Source: Candidatus Aalborgicola danicus (GTDB taxonomy: Bacteria; Pseudomonadota; Gammaproteobacteria; Burkholderiales; Burkholderiaceae_C). Taken from it: a DNA stretch of 64,000 bases. The notes beneath the pieces were generated by a model, which was not told the origin of the DNA, did not search any database, and was given only the letters and a program-made list of their open reading frames with translations. Position 1 is the stretch's first letter; every line of letters begins with the position of its first letter. Made by a program: the position numbers and the translations under genes. This document shows, one piece after another, positions 54,145-62,989 of this stretch. The stretch spans positions 62,001 through 126,000 of the forward strand of contig JADJBC010000012.1 in NCBI GenBank assembly GCA_016703945.1. The letters are read 5' to 3'.

Positions 54145-54831
54145 GTGAACGCCTATGTCTCGGCCATCTTGCAGGGCGCGGTATTGACCGTTGGCGTGTC
54201 GGTCGCAGCCCTACTGGTGTCCGTTGTGCTGGGCCTGCTGGGCGCCGGTGCCAAGCTCTCAGGCCGCCCGGTTTGGGTGGGTCTGGCCACGGCTTACACC
54301 ACGGTCATTCGCGGCATCCCCGACCTGGTGCTGATGCTGCTGATCTTCTACGGCGGCACCATTGGCCTGAACAATGCACTGGAGTGGATGGGCAGCGAGG
54401 CCACGGTGGACATCAACCCGTTTGTGGCTGGTGTGCTGACGCTGGGCTTCATCTACGGCGCCTACATGACCGAGACCTTCCGTGGCGCCATGCTCTCCAT
54501 TCCCAAGGGCCAGGCCGAGGCCGCCTGGGCCTTTGGCATGGGCCGCACGCAGACCTTTATCCGCATCACCGCACCGCAAATGGTGCGCTACGCCCTGCCC
54601 GGCTTTACCAACAACTGGCTGGTGCTGATCAAGGCCACGGCCCTGGTCAGCCTGATCGGGCTGCAGGAAATGACCTATGCCGCCAAACAGGCCAGCGCGG
54701 CCACACGCTCGCCGTTTGTGTTCTTCCTGTTCACGGCGGCGCTGTTTCTGGTCTACACCACGGTTTCGCTGGTCGCGCTGCGTCGGCTCAATGCCCGCTT
54801 CAGCCTGGGTACCAAGCGGGGAACGTTGTAA
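54145..54831 (+). CDS. Amino-acid ABC transporter permease (HisQ-like)
   Basis: 228 aa, GTG start with ATGGAGG about ten bases upstream. Five hydrophobic helices; TVIRGIPDLVLMLLIFYGG is the standard N-terminal signature and AEAAWAFGMGRTQTFIRITAPQM the EAA coupling loop. It would pair with the next permease in an inner-membrane importer for basic amino acids. Confidence 0.93.
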   Translation: MNAYVSAILQGAVLTVGVSVAALLVSVVLGLLGAGAKLSGRPVWVGLATAYTTVIRGIPDLVLMLLIFYGGTIGLNNALEWMGSEATVDINPFVAGVLTLGFIYGAYMTETFRGAMLSIPKGQAEAAWAFGMGRTQTFIRITAPQMVRYALPGFTNNWLVLIKATALVSLIGLQEMTYAAKQASAATRSPFVFFLFTAALFLVYTTVSLVALRRLNARFSLGTKRGTL

Positions 54832-55545
54832 ATGAACTTTGCCGTCCTGTTTGAAGCGCAAAACCTGGCCTTGTTTGGCACCGGCATTTTGACCACGCTG
54901 ACGCTGCTGTTCGCATCACTGGTGGTGGGTGCCGTCATGGCGCTGGTGTTTGCGCTGCTGCTGACCGGGCCCTGGACTCCGTTGCGCTGGCTGGTCGGTG
55001 CCTATACCTATGTCATCCGCGGCACACCCTTGCTGATCCAGGTCTACCTGATCTATTACGGGCTGGGCCAGCTGGAGTGGATTCAGGCGCGCTGGGACAG
55101 CGTGTGGCCCTGGACGCACTTCAAGGACCCGTTCTTTTGTGCGCTGCTGGCCTTTGCCCTGAACACGGCGGGCTACACCGCCGAGATGCTGGCCGGGGCC
55201 ATCCGCGAAACCAATGCAGGCGAGATCGAGGCGGCACAGGCCTATGGCATGAGCCGCTTCCAGGTCATGCTGCGCATCGTCCTGCCCAGCGCGCTGCGCC
55301 GCACCCTGCCCGCCTACAGCAACGAAGTGGTCATGATGCTGCACGCCACCAGCCTGGCCAGCGCCGTGCCGTCATTGGTGGATGTGACAGCCGCTGCCAG
55401 CAGCATCTACTCTCAGTACTACCTGCCGTTTGAAGCCTACCTGGCCGCGGCCGCTATTTACCTGGTGGCGTCTTTCTGCCTGATCGGCCTGTTCAAGCTG
55501 GGCGAGCGGCATTTTTTGGCCTATCTGGCGCCGCGCAAACACTAA
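54832..55545 (+). CDS. Amino-acid ABC transporter permease (HisM-like)
   Basis: 237 aa, starting at the base after the HisQ-like stop. YTYVIRGTPLLIQVYLIYYGL and the coupling loop IEAAQAYGMSRFQVMLRIVLPSAL identify it. It forms the membrane channel with the preceding permease. Confidence 0.93.
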   Translation: MNFAVLFEAQNLALFGTGILTTLTLLFASLVVGAVMALVFALLLTGPWTPLRWLVGAYTYVIRGTPLLIQVYLIYYGLGQLEWIQARWDSVWPWTHFKDPFFCALLAFALNTAGYTAEMLAGAIRETNAGEIEAAQAYGMSRFQVMLRIVLPSALRRTLPAYSNEVVMMLHATSLASAVPSLVDVTAAASSIYSQYYLPFEAYLAAAAIYLVASFCLIGLFKLGERHFLAYLAPRKH

Positions 55546-55589
55546 ACTGCGAATGAAGACAGCCCCATCACCGCACGCGACTGAAAAGA

Positions 55590-56720
55590 ATGCAACGCAT
55601 TGACCATTCCTTGTTGTCACCTAGCCTGGGCGCACAAAAAACGCTCACCAGTTTTCATTTCGGCGCGCCCGGCAGCGGAAAAAAGGTGTACATCCAGGCC
55701 AGCTTACATGCCGAAGAGCTGCCGGGCATGTTGGTGGCGCATCACCTGCGCACCTTGCTTGGGGTAGCAGAAACAGCCGGACAAATGACGGGCGAAGTCA
55801 TTTTGGTTCCGGTGGCAAATCCTATCGGCCTGGCACAACGCGTGGACCACAAAGCCATGGGCCGGTTTGAATTGGGCAGCTCCGAAAATTTCAACCGGCA
55901 TTACCCCGATCTGGCCGCGGCTGTCGAATCTGCCGTGTGTGATGGTTTGGGGGACGACCCTCAAGCCAATGTCGCCACCGTGCGCGCTGCGGTCGGGAGC
56001 TACCTGCAGGCCTGGGTTCCGGATACTGAACTGCAAAGTTTGCGCCGTCGCTTGCTGACATTGGCGTTTGATGCCGATCTGGTGCTGGATCTGCACTGCG
56101 ACTGCGAATCCGTGATGCACTTCTACACCGAAGAAGCCTGCTGGCCCCAGTTGGAACCTTTGACACGGCTGCTGCAGTGCCAGGCAGTTTTGCTGGCCAA
56201 ACATTCGGGTAGCGGTCCGTTTGACGAATGCCTGTCGGGTCTGTGGTGGAAGCTGTCCGAACGCCTGACCGCACGTGGGTGCACCGTCCCACTGCCACAG
56301 GCTTGCTGCAGCGCGACGATCGAGTTGCGCGGCGAGGCTGATGTCAGTCACGTGCTGGCGCTGGCCGACGCGCAGGCCATCTTTGCGTTTCTCCAGCACG
56401 CCGGGGTCGTCCGTGCGGCGGTTACACCAGAGCTTCCACCGGCCGTATGCCATGCCACGCCTTTGGCAGGGTCCGAAACCGTGCGGTCCCCCGTGCCGGG
56501 TGTCGTGGTTTTCGCAGCGCAGCCGGGGCAAATATTGGCGGTGGGCGACCTGGTGGCCGAAGTGATAGACCCCATCAACGACCGTAGCCACCGTGTACTC
56601 GCTGGCGTCAGCGGGATTCTGTATGCCCGCATTCGCGACCGCTACGCACTCAGTGGCGCCGAGTTGGCAAAAATTGCTGGCGCCACCCCATTTCGAACTG
56701 GCGAACTCCTGGGCGTGTGA
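55590..56720 (+). CDS. Succinylglutamate desuccinylase/aspartoacylase-family protein
   Basis: 376 aa M14-type zinc deacylase. Early zinc ligands are in YIQASLHAEELPG, substrate-binding in NPIGLAQRVDHKAMGRF, ENFNRHYPDL, and a further His in LVLDLHCDCES. The C-terminal domain (SPVPGVVVFAAQPGQ, LVAEVIDP) is a lipoyl-like beta sandwich common in AstE/ASPA-like proteins. It lies between permeases and ATPase of the transporter operon, so it probably removes an acyl group from an imported N-acyl amino acid. Confidence 0.86.
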   Translation: MQRIDHSLLSPSLGAQKTLTSFHFGAPGSGKKVYIQASLHAEELPGMLVAHHLRTLLGVAETAGQMTGEVILVPVANPIGLAQRVDHKAMGRFELGSSENFNRHYPDLAAAVESAVCDGLGDDPQANVATVRAAVGSYLQAWVPDTELQSLRRRLLTLAFDADLVLDLHCDCESVMHFYTEEACWPQLEPLTRLLQCQAVLLAKHSGSGPFDECLSGLWWKLSERLTARGCTVPLPQACCSATIELRGEADVSHVLALADAQAIFAFLQHAGVVRAAVTPELPPAVCHATPLAGSETVRSPVPGVVVFAAQPGQILAVGDLVAEVIDPINDRSHRVLAGVSGILYARIRDRYALSGAELAKIAGATPFRTGELLGV

Positions 56721-56764
56721 AGACGACAACGCCGCAAGCAACGACTGTTCAAACCATCCTTCCC

Positions 56765-57541
56765 ATGACAACCAAGCCCCACAAGCTCCAGGTCGACAAT
56801 ATCCACAAGCGCTTTGGCTCCAACGAGGTACTCAAAGGCGTTTCCCTGGTGGCCCACGCGGGAGATGTCATCAGCATCATCGGCAGCTCGGGCTCAGGCA
56901 AGAGCACCTTTCTGCGATGTATCAATCTGCTGGAGAAACCCCACGAAGGCCGCATTGTTGTGGCTGGCGAAGAACTGGCCTTGCGCCAGCAGCCCAACGG
57001 TGAACTGGGCGCCGCGGACCCCAAACAACTGGCCCGCCTGCGCACCAAATTGGCCATGGTGTTCCAGCACTTCAATTTGTGGGCCCATATGACGGTGCTG
57101 CAAAACATCATCGAAGCGCCGATCCATGTCATGGGCATCCCCAAAGAACAGGCCATTGAGATTGCCCGCAAGTACCTGGCCAAGGTCGGACTGGCTGGCA
57201 AGGAAGACGCTTACCCGGCCCACCTGAGCGGCGGCCAGCAACAGCGCGTGGCCATTGCCCGCGCTCTGGCCATGGAGCCGGAAGTCATGTTATTCGACGA
57301 GCCCACCAGCGCGCTGGATCCCGAACTGGTAACCGAGGTGCTGAAGGTCATGCAGAACCTGGCGCAGGAAGGCCGCACCATGGTGGTGGTCACACACGAG
57401 ATGGGCTTTGCCCGCGAGGTCTCCAAACACCTGATCTTTCTGCACCAGGGCCGCATTGAGGAAGAAGGTGCTGCGGCACAGGTGCTCGCAAACCCGCAGA
57501 GCGAGCGCCTGAAGCAGTTTCTGTCGGGCAGCCTCAAGTAG
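56765..57541 (+). CDS. Amino-acid ABC transporter ATPase (HisP-like)
   Basis: 258 aa from MTTKPHKLQVDNI; a GTG overlapping the previous stop would add 16 residues and cannot be excluded. Walker A GSSGSGKST, signature LSGGQQQRVAIARAL, Walker B VMLFDEPTSALDPE and H-loop THEMGFA are all canonical. It powers the importer encoded just upstream. Confidence 0.94.
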   Translation: MTTKPHKLQVDNIHKRFGSNEVLKGVSLVAHAGDVISIIGSSGSGKSTFLRCINLLEKPHEGRIVVAGEELALRQQPNGELGAADPKQLARLRTKLAMVFQHFNLWAHMTVLQNIIEAPIHVMGIPKEQAIEIARKYLAKVGLAGKEDAYPAHLSGGQQQRVAIARALAMEPEVMLFDEPTSALDPELVTEVLKVMQNLAQEGRTMVVVTHEMGFAREVSKHLIFLHQGRIEEEGAAAQVLANPQSERLKQFLSGSLK

Positions 57542-57564
57542 CGGACACATCCTGGAGCATTGGC

Positions 57565-59364
57565 TTGTCACTGCACGACCAATCCACCCTATTTGATCTG
57601 CTGCCGATTGGCGCCTACCGGTCCAACCCGGATGGAAAAATTGTGCGCATCAACGCCGCGTTGCTGCGGCTCAACGGTTACGCCAGCGAAGCCGAGTGTT
57701 TTTCTGACGCTCGGGTGATTGGTGCCGACCCCGTGGAACCGGGCCGCCAGTTTGTCGATTTGCTGGAAGCGCGGGGGGAGGTGCCGATCGTGTCGCACCT
57801 CAAGGGAGGGCGGCTGCATTCGGGCACCGTAGAAGCACGGGCGCAGCGACACTGTCTTTGCAGCATAGTGAAACCTTGTTGCGCAACCTGTTGGAGACCA
57901 TCCCGGACCGCGTGTGGCTCAAGGATCTGGACGGTATTCATTTGGCCTGCAATTCCGCTTTTGCAGCCCATCTGGGGGCGACGACTGCGCAGGTCATTGG
58001 TACGGATGACGCCCACTGGGTTGGAGCTGACGTGGCCCAGGGATTCGTCGACGCCGACCGATTGGTTCTGCAAATGGGAAAAACCCTGCATTTCGAAGGC
58101 CCGATGCCTTCACCCGTCAGTGACGACCCCTCGGTTTTTGAAGTCATCAAGACGCCCATGCGAGACCGTGAAGGCAACACCATTGGTGTCTTGGGTATGG
58201 CGCGTGACATTCAGGAGCGCAAGAGCGCAGAAACCCTGTTGCGCGACACCACCGAGCAACTGGAGCTGGCCATCATGGGTGCCGACTTGGGCCGATGGGA
58301 CCACGACTTGACGATTGAAAAGGGTTATTACCTGGACGAGCGCTCCTGCAGCATGCTGGGGCGTGACCCCTCTGACTGCAACATCGGGCGTGCCTGGGGG
58401 CACCTGATCCACCCGGACGATTTGCCAGGAACGTTGGACGCCATGCGCGCCCACCTCAGCGGGATTGCGCCCGCATATGAGGCCGAATACCGCGCACGGC
58501 ACTCCGACGGCCACTGGGTCTGGATGGGCAACCGGGGCAAGGTCGTTCAATTCAGCCAGCAGGGACAGCCGCTGCGCATGGTCGGCACACTGATGGACAT
58601 CTCCAGGCGCAAGCGGGTTGAGGGAAGTCCTGCCCCACGAAGCCGCCGACATTTGCATGGCTGCCTTGCAGGAGGCCCGGGAGGTCGGGCGCTCGTCCGG
58701 CAAACAGTACAGTCTGGAACTGGAGCGCGGCAAGCAGTGGTTTGAGCTGTCGGTGGTCCGCAAACCCACGCTTGTGGGTGAAGAGGAGCGGCTGATCGCG
58801 ATCGCCCGCAACATCACCAAACGCAAACTGGCAGAACAGGCGATTGAGCGTCTGGCCTTTCACGACACACTGACAGGCCTTCCGAACCGGCGCATGCTGG
58901 GTGACCGTATGGAAACCGCCCTGGCAGCCAGCCAGCGCCACCAAAAACATGGCGCTGTGTTGTTTCTGGATCTGGACAAGTTCAAACACCTGAACGACAA
59001 CTTTGGCCACGATATTGGCGACCTGATGCTGCAGGAAGTAGCGCAGCGGCTACTGCAATGCATACGCGCCGTTGACACCGTGGCCCGCCTGGGTGGTGAT
59101 GAATTTGTCGTCCTGATTCAGAATCTCAGCATCGATGCGGCCGACGCGCGCCTGCACGCAACCACCGTGGGGCACAAAATCCTGTCGAGCCTGAACGAAC
59201 CCTACCGGTTACAAGAGCACACACACACGATCACCCCCAGCATTGGCGCGACCCTTTTTCTGGGGCATAGTGTCACGGCCCCCGACCTGCTCAAACAGGC
59301 TGACTTGGCCATGTACGAAGCCAAAGCCCAGGGCCGCAACACCATATGTTTTCATACAAAATAG
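57565..59364 (+). pseudogene. PAS-PAS-GGDEF sensor, degraded in at least two places
   Basis: Three frames are needed to follow the gene. Part 1 (TTG start) is the beginning of a PAS domain (LFDLLPIGAYRSNPDGKIVRIN) and loses register near 57850, where the PAS core is also short. Part 2 holds two PAS-like units (LLRNLLETIPDRVWLKDLDGI; ADLGRWDHDLTIEKG) and breaks near 58618 right after ISRRKRVE. Part 3 starts inside another PAS domain (EVLPHEAADI) and then has a good GGDEF domain, with RLGGDEFVVLIQN intact. Residues seem missing at both junctions, unlike the one-base breaks elsewhere. Product would have been a diguanylate cyclase. Probably a real pseudogene or a collapsed assembly. Confidence 0.7.
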
Positions 59365-59412
59365 GCCCCTAGCCCCCGAGAACATTGCGTAGATAGCTAT
59401 CAAAATAATAGC
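59358..59412. repeat. Family A dispersed repeat, copy 8
   Basis: AAAATAGGCCCCTAGCCCCC, GAGAACATTGCGTAGATAGC and TATCAAAATAATAGC, at the 3' end of the GGDEF gene. Confidence 0.78.
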
Positions 59413-59451
59413 GACCTACACTCACAACCAACCGCCACCTTCACCCGAACC

Positions 59452-60360
59452 ATGCTGCACTTTCTACCCTCTCCCCTGATTGGTGCCATCGCCACGCTGC
59501 TGATGGTGGTCAATGCACTCTGGTGGGTCCCTATCCTGCTGATTTTTTCTTCACTGAAGCTGATATTGCCGTTCAAAGCGGTGCGCCTCGCCATTGACCC
59601 CATCCTGCTGTCGATTGCCGAGGCCTGGATCTGGGGCAACAGCGCCTGGATGGGCCTGACCCAGCGCACCACCTGGGACGTGCAGGGCATCGAAGGGCTG
59701 GACCCGCACAGCTGGTACATGGTCAACAGCAACCACCAGTCCTGGGTCGACATCCTGGTGCTGCAGCACCTGCTGAACCGGCGCATCCCGCTGCTGAAGT
59801 TCTTTTTGAAGCAGCAGCTGATCTGGGTGCCGGTGATGGGCCTGGCCTGGTGGGCGCTGGAATTTCCCTTCATGCGCCGCCACACCGAGGACTATCTGAA
59901 GAAACACCCCGAAATGCGGGGCAAGGACCAGGAAACCACCCGCCAGGCCTGCGCCAAATACGCCCTGATCCCGACCAGTGTCATGAACTTTCTTGAGGGC
60001 ACCCGTTTCACCCGAGCCAAACACGCCAAACAGCAGTCACCGTATCGCCACCTGCTGAAACCCAAGGCTGGCGGCATGGCGCTGGCGCTCAACGCCATGG
60101 GCGACAAATTCCAGGCGATTCTGGATGTGACCATCGTCTACCCCGACGGCGCCCCCACCTTCACCGATTTTCTGCTGGGCAAGGTGCGCCGCATCGTGGT
60201 GCGGGTGCGCAGCCTGCCCATACCCCAGCACCTGATGCACGGCGACTATGCGCAGGACCCGGCCTTTCGCGAGGCCTTCTCGCAATGGGTGCAACAATTG
60301 TGGCGGGAGAAGGATGCGCAGATTGATGCCCTGCTGGCAGCTGGATCACACCCGTTATGA
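59452..60360 (+). CDS. PlsC-type acyltransferase (YihG-like)
   Basis: 302 aa. Two N-terminal hydrophobic segments, then the HX4D catalytic motif NHQSWVD near residue 94 and the acceptor-binding FLEGTRFTR. It resembles the YihG/LCLAT group that acylates lysophospholipid at the inner membrane. The TGA overlaps the following ATG by four bases. Confidence 0.9.
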   Translation: MLHFLPSPLIGAIATLLMVVNALWWVPILLIFSSLKLILPFKAVRLAIDPILLSIAEAWIWGNSAWMGLTQRTTWDVQGIEGLDPHSWYMVNSNHQSWVDILVLQHLLNRRIPLLKFFLKQQLIWVPVMGLAWWALEFPFMRRHTEDYLKKHPEMRGKDQETTRQACAKYALIPTSVMNFLEGTRFTRAKHAKQQSPYRHLLKPKAGGMALALNAMGDKFQAILDVTIVYPDGAPTFTDFLLGKVRRIVVRVRSLPIPQHLMHGDYAQDPAFREAFSQWVQQLWREKDAQIDALLAAGSHPL

Positions 60361-60752
60361 ACACAATTCCACAACCTGCTGGAAAAACAGTGAAATGGGG
60401 TCAAACCATTGCGCTCGCTCTGGTTGTCGCCAGCATGGCGTGGCCAGCCACCGCCGCAGACCACTATTGGGAATGCACCAAGTCGGACGGCGTCAGGTAC
60501 TGGGACGCCAGCCAATGCGACAAGGGCGATCATGCGGTGAAGGTGAACAAGGCCAACCAGACTGCGCTGACGGACGCTAAATCCACTGCCGCGAACCCCG
60601 AAGTTTGTCCTGCCAACCCGGGCGACTGCGCCCTACCAGGCTACGGTGTTGAGGCAGACTCGCCCCGCGCGTATGCAATTGCCGTGTTTATGCGCAAGAA
60701 GCAGTGTGAATTGATGAAGCGATTTCCCGAGCGCTGCGCGAAACCCCGTTGA
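60357..60752 (+). CDS. Small secreted cysteine-rich protein
   Basis: 131 aa, with a signal peptide after about 15 residues (IALALVVASMAWPATA). The mature part is short and has cysteines in WECTKSDGVRYWDASQCDK, VCPANPGDC and KKQCELMKRFPERC. The start resembles DUF4124-type periplasmic proteins, but I cannot name it. Coupled to the acyltransferase by ATGA. Confidence 0.72.
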   Translation: MNTIPQPAGKTVKWGQTIALALVVASMAWPATAADHYWECTKSDGVRYWDASQCDKGDHAVKVNKANQTALTDAKSTAANPEVCPANPGDCALPGYGVEADSPRAYAIAVFMRKKQCELMKRFPERCAKPR

Positions 60753-60804
60753 TAAAGCTGAAAAAATCGGGATACGCTGGTGATCGGTGGGATGCCTTTT
60801 TGTG

Positions 60805-61281
60805 TCACTTTTTCGAAACTTTTTGATGCACGTCGTTCACCACCATCAAGGCCGCTGAGCCGTAGAACTTATGGTATTCGGCGACCATCTCGCCTTTGAT
60901 GATGACAGGATCCGTCGCCACCAGGGCCTGGGCCTCTTCAATGCTTTCCACGGCGAAAATGAACAGCCCCCGCCACCCGTCCACCCCATCAAACGGGCCG
61001 GCCAGTGCAAGCTTTTTTTCACCGGCCAGACGGCCCATATTGGCGAAATGCCCTTTGAACATTGCGTCCCGCTCGGGCCCGGCAGGCACCTTGTTGGGCC
61101 CGATCTTCAGCACGACAAGCACGTATTTTTTCATCCCACGCTCATCCGCAGTGAGCTGTTTCGCCAACTCTGCGTCAAAAGCCGGTTTTGCAGCCTCTGT
61201 TGCAGACTGTCCATACGCAGATGCAGCACACGCGACCATCGTCGCCACGCACATCGCAATACTGCCCCACATTGAACGCAT
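60805..61281 (-). CDS. Secreted YciI-like domain protein
   Basis: 158 aa from MRSMWGSIAM, with a signal peptide (VATMVACAASAYGQ). The C-terminal two thirds fit the YciI ferredoxin-like fold (KYVLVVLKIGPN, FKGHFANMGRLAGEKKLALAGPF and IKGEMVAEYHKFY). YciI domains are usually cytoplasmic; an exported one is less common. It follows the cupin gene on the same strand by 14 bases. Confidence 0.78.
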   Translation of the reverse strand: MRSMWGSIAMCVATMVACAASAYGQSATEAAKPAFDAELAKQLTADERGMKKYVLVVLKIGPNKVPAGPERDAMFKGHFANMGRLAGEKKLALAGPFDGVDGWRGLFIFAVESIEEAQALVATDPVIIKGEMVAEYHKFYGSAALMVVNDVHQKVSKK

Positions 61282-61295
61282 AGGCACCTCCGCGC

Positions 61296-61625
61296 CTACT
61301 TGCGCAGCACGATGTGCAACAGCGCACATGCGTCTTCGATGCCGGTCAGGCTGTGCACAACGCCTCCTGACAGATACAACATCTCGCCCGCCGCCAGCGT
61401 CTGACTTGCGTCATCGCTGGCAAAGGCGATGGAACCCGCCAGACACTGCACGGTTATGTCGCCCGCCACCTTGTGGGCCGGCATGGATTTGCCCTTGGGC
61501 AGCACGAGGCGGATGACTTCAAGCTCGGTCGTCTTGAAAATCGCCACGGTCTGTCGGTCACCCGGCATATTGGCGCAGGGCAGAACGCTGACCGGTTGCC
61601 CCGAAATTGCATGTTGAATCGCCAT
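61296..61625 (-). CDS. Cupin-domain protein
   Basis: 109 aa from MAIQHAISGQPVSVLP with AAGGAGG ideally placed; a longer frame is rejected. Small single cupin: LVLPKGKSMPAHKVAGDITVQCL carries the first motif His, and LYLSGGVVHSL the second. Probably metal-binding; no substrate visible. Likely co-transcribed with the secreted YciI-like gene. Confidence 0.82.
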   Translation of the reverse strand: MAIQHAISGQPVSVLPCANMPGDRQTVAIFKTTELEVIRLVLPKGKSMPAHKVAGDITVQCLAGSIAFASDDASQTLAAGEMLYLSGGVVHSLTGIEDACALLHIVLRK

Positions 61626-61799
61626 GTGCCACCTCCTTGACAGGCTGATGAAGTCGTCAAGTCCACTATAGCCCCGTCGCTGCAAGCTTGGTAGGGGAAA
61701 AACGATTCCAGTGTCAGCGCAAGGGTGGGTGGCGTTTGCCGCCCTCAGAGCCATGCCTTGATGCTATAGTGATGTTTTGATGCTAATCTAGTTACAACT

Positions 61800-62039
61800 A
61801 TGCGAACCACCCTTTCCCTGGACGACGACGTATTTGCCGTAGCGCGCCAGCGTGCGCAGCGCGAACGCATCTCTTTGGGCGAAGCCGTGTCCCGCTATGT
61901 GCGCGACGCCTTGCGTGCCAACGCGCAAGCGCCCGCCACGCCCGTCCCATTGCGCAGCAAGTATTCCGTTCTCCCCGCGCGGGACGAAATCATCACCAAT
62001 GAGCACGTTCGCCGCCTGATGGAACAAGAGGGAATTTGA
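61800..62039 (+). CDS. Antitoxin, ribbon-helix-helix type
   Basis: 79 aa. MRTTLSLDDDVFAVARQRAQ is a typical RHH N-terminus, and RISLGEAVSRYVRDAL the second helix. The C-terminal tail (RDEIITNEHVRRLMEQE) would cap the toxin. The stop overlaps the toxin start (TTGA). Confidence 0.85.
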   Translation: MRTTLSLDDDVFAVARQRAQRERISLGEAVSRYVRDALRANAQAPATPVPLRSKYSVLPARDEIITNEHVRRLMEQEGI

Positions 62040-62485
62040 GCGTGTCAACCACTCGACGGTTGCTACTGGACGTGAACGTATGGATCGCGCTCCTGGACGA
62101 TGCCCACGTCCATAACCAGGCGGCTCTTGCCCTCTTCCAAAAACCGCGCCTCAAAATTGCCACCTGCCCCTTGGTGGAAAACGGCGTGCTGCGGATATTG
62201 AACCTGCCCGGCTACAGCCAGCGCGGTCCCGTCGGATTCGAGATCGTTCGCGCCAAGATGGCTCTAGCCTGCGCCGACGTGGACCACACCTTCTGGAGCG
62301 ACGACATCAGCCTGCGCACCGATGGACTGGTGAACTGGGACCGCGTGTTCAGCCATGGCCAGATCACCGATCTCTATTTGCTGGCACTCGCCGTGGCCCA
62401 CGACGGTGCGTTAACAACCTTCGACCATCGCATTGCCTTGAATGCGGTGACGCAGGCAGAAAAACACCATCTGATGCTCTTGTAG
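62036..62485 (+). CDS. vapC: PIN-domain toxin of the second TA pair
   Basis: 149 aa, TTG start overlapping the antitoxin stop; a GTG two codons later is possible. PIN acids: RLLLDVNVWIALL, LVENGVLRIL, ITDLYLLALAV and TTFDHRI. Of the TTHA1254-like VapC group. Different family from the pair at 49860-50603. Confidence 0.88.
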   Translation: MSVSTTRRLLLDVNVWIALLDDAHVHNQAALALFQKPRLKIATCPLVENGVLRILNLPGYSQRGPVGFEIVRAKMALACADVDHTFWSDDISLRTDGLVNWDRVFSHGQITDLYLLALAVAHDGALTTFDHRIALNAVTQAEKHHLMLL

Positions 62486-62516
62486 GGCCAATGCCAGGCG
62501 GCCTCTCCAAAAGGCT

Positions 62517-62957
62517 TCAGCCCTTGACCTTGAACGCCGGCATCTTCTCCGCCAGCCGCGCGCCCATCTCGGCACCCAGCGCCTGAAGACCGCTCAGGGG
62601 GCGGACCATGACTTCGAATTCCACAATCTTGCCGGCCTCGTCAAAGCGCACTAGGTCGATGCCCTTGAGCTGCTTGTCGCCCACGCGGGCGCTGAATTCC
62701 AGCACCACGTTGAGGCCGTCGTCGGAGGCCAACTGGCGGTGGTAGGTGAAGTCTTCAAACACGTTGATCACCGTGCTCAGCGCCAGGATCAGCGCCGCCG
62801 CCGGCTGATACGGGTGGATGGCCATCGGCGAGCGGAACACGGCGTCGGGGTGGACGATGCTGGCCAGCGCGGACAGGTCGCGCTTGGCAACCATGTCATG
62901 CCAAACGGCAATGGAGGCCGCGACGGCGGGCTTCAGGTGGCTGGGGGCTTGTTGCAT
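62517..62957 (-). CDS. SnoaL/NTF2-like protein
   Basis: 146 aa from MQQAPSHLKPAVAAS; the longer ORF overlapping the next gene is rejected. SnoaL-type cone fold, with WHDMVAKRDLSALASIVHPDAVFRSP cut by the first helix and strand, then FEVMVRPLSGLQAL. Often binds or isomerises small acyl or aromatic compounds. It follows fadH on the same strand by 32 bases. Confidence 0.82.
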   Translation of the reverse strand: MQQAPSHLKPAVAASIAVWHDMVAKRDLSALASIVHPDAVFRSPMAIHPYQPAAALILALSTVINVFEDFTYHRQLASDDGLNVVLEFSARVGDKQLKGIDLVRFDEAGKIVEFEVMVRPLSGLQALGAEMGARLAEKMPAFKVKG

Positions 62958-62989
62958 GGAAGTCTCCTTGGGGTTGTGAGGTGGGTGAA

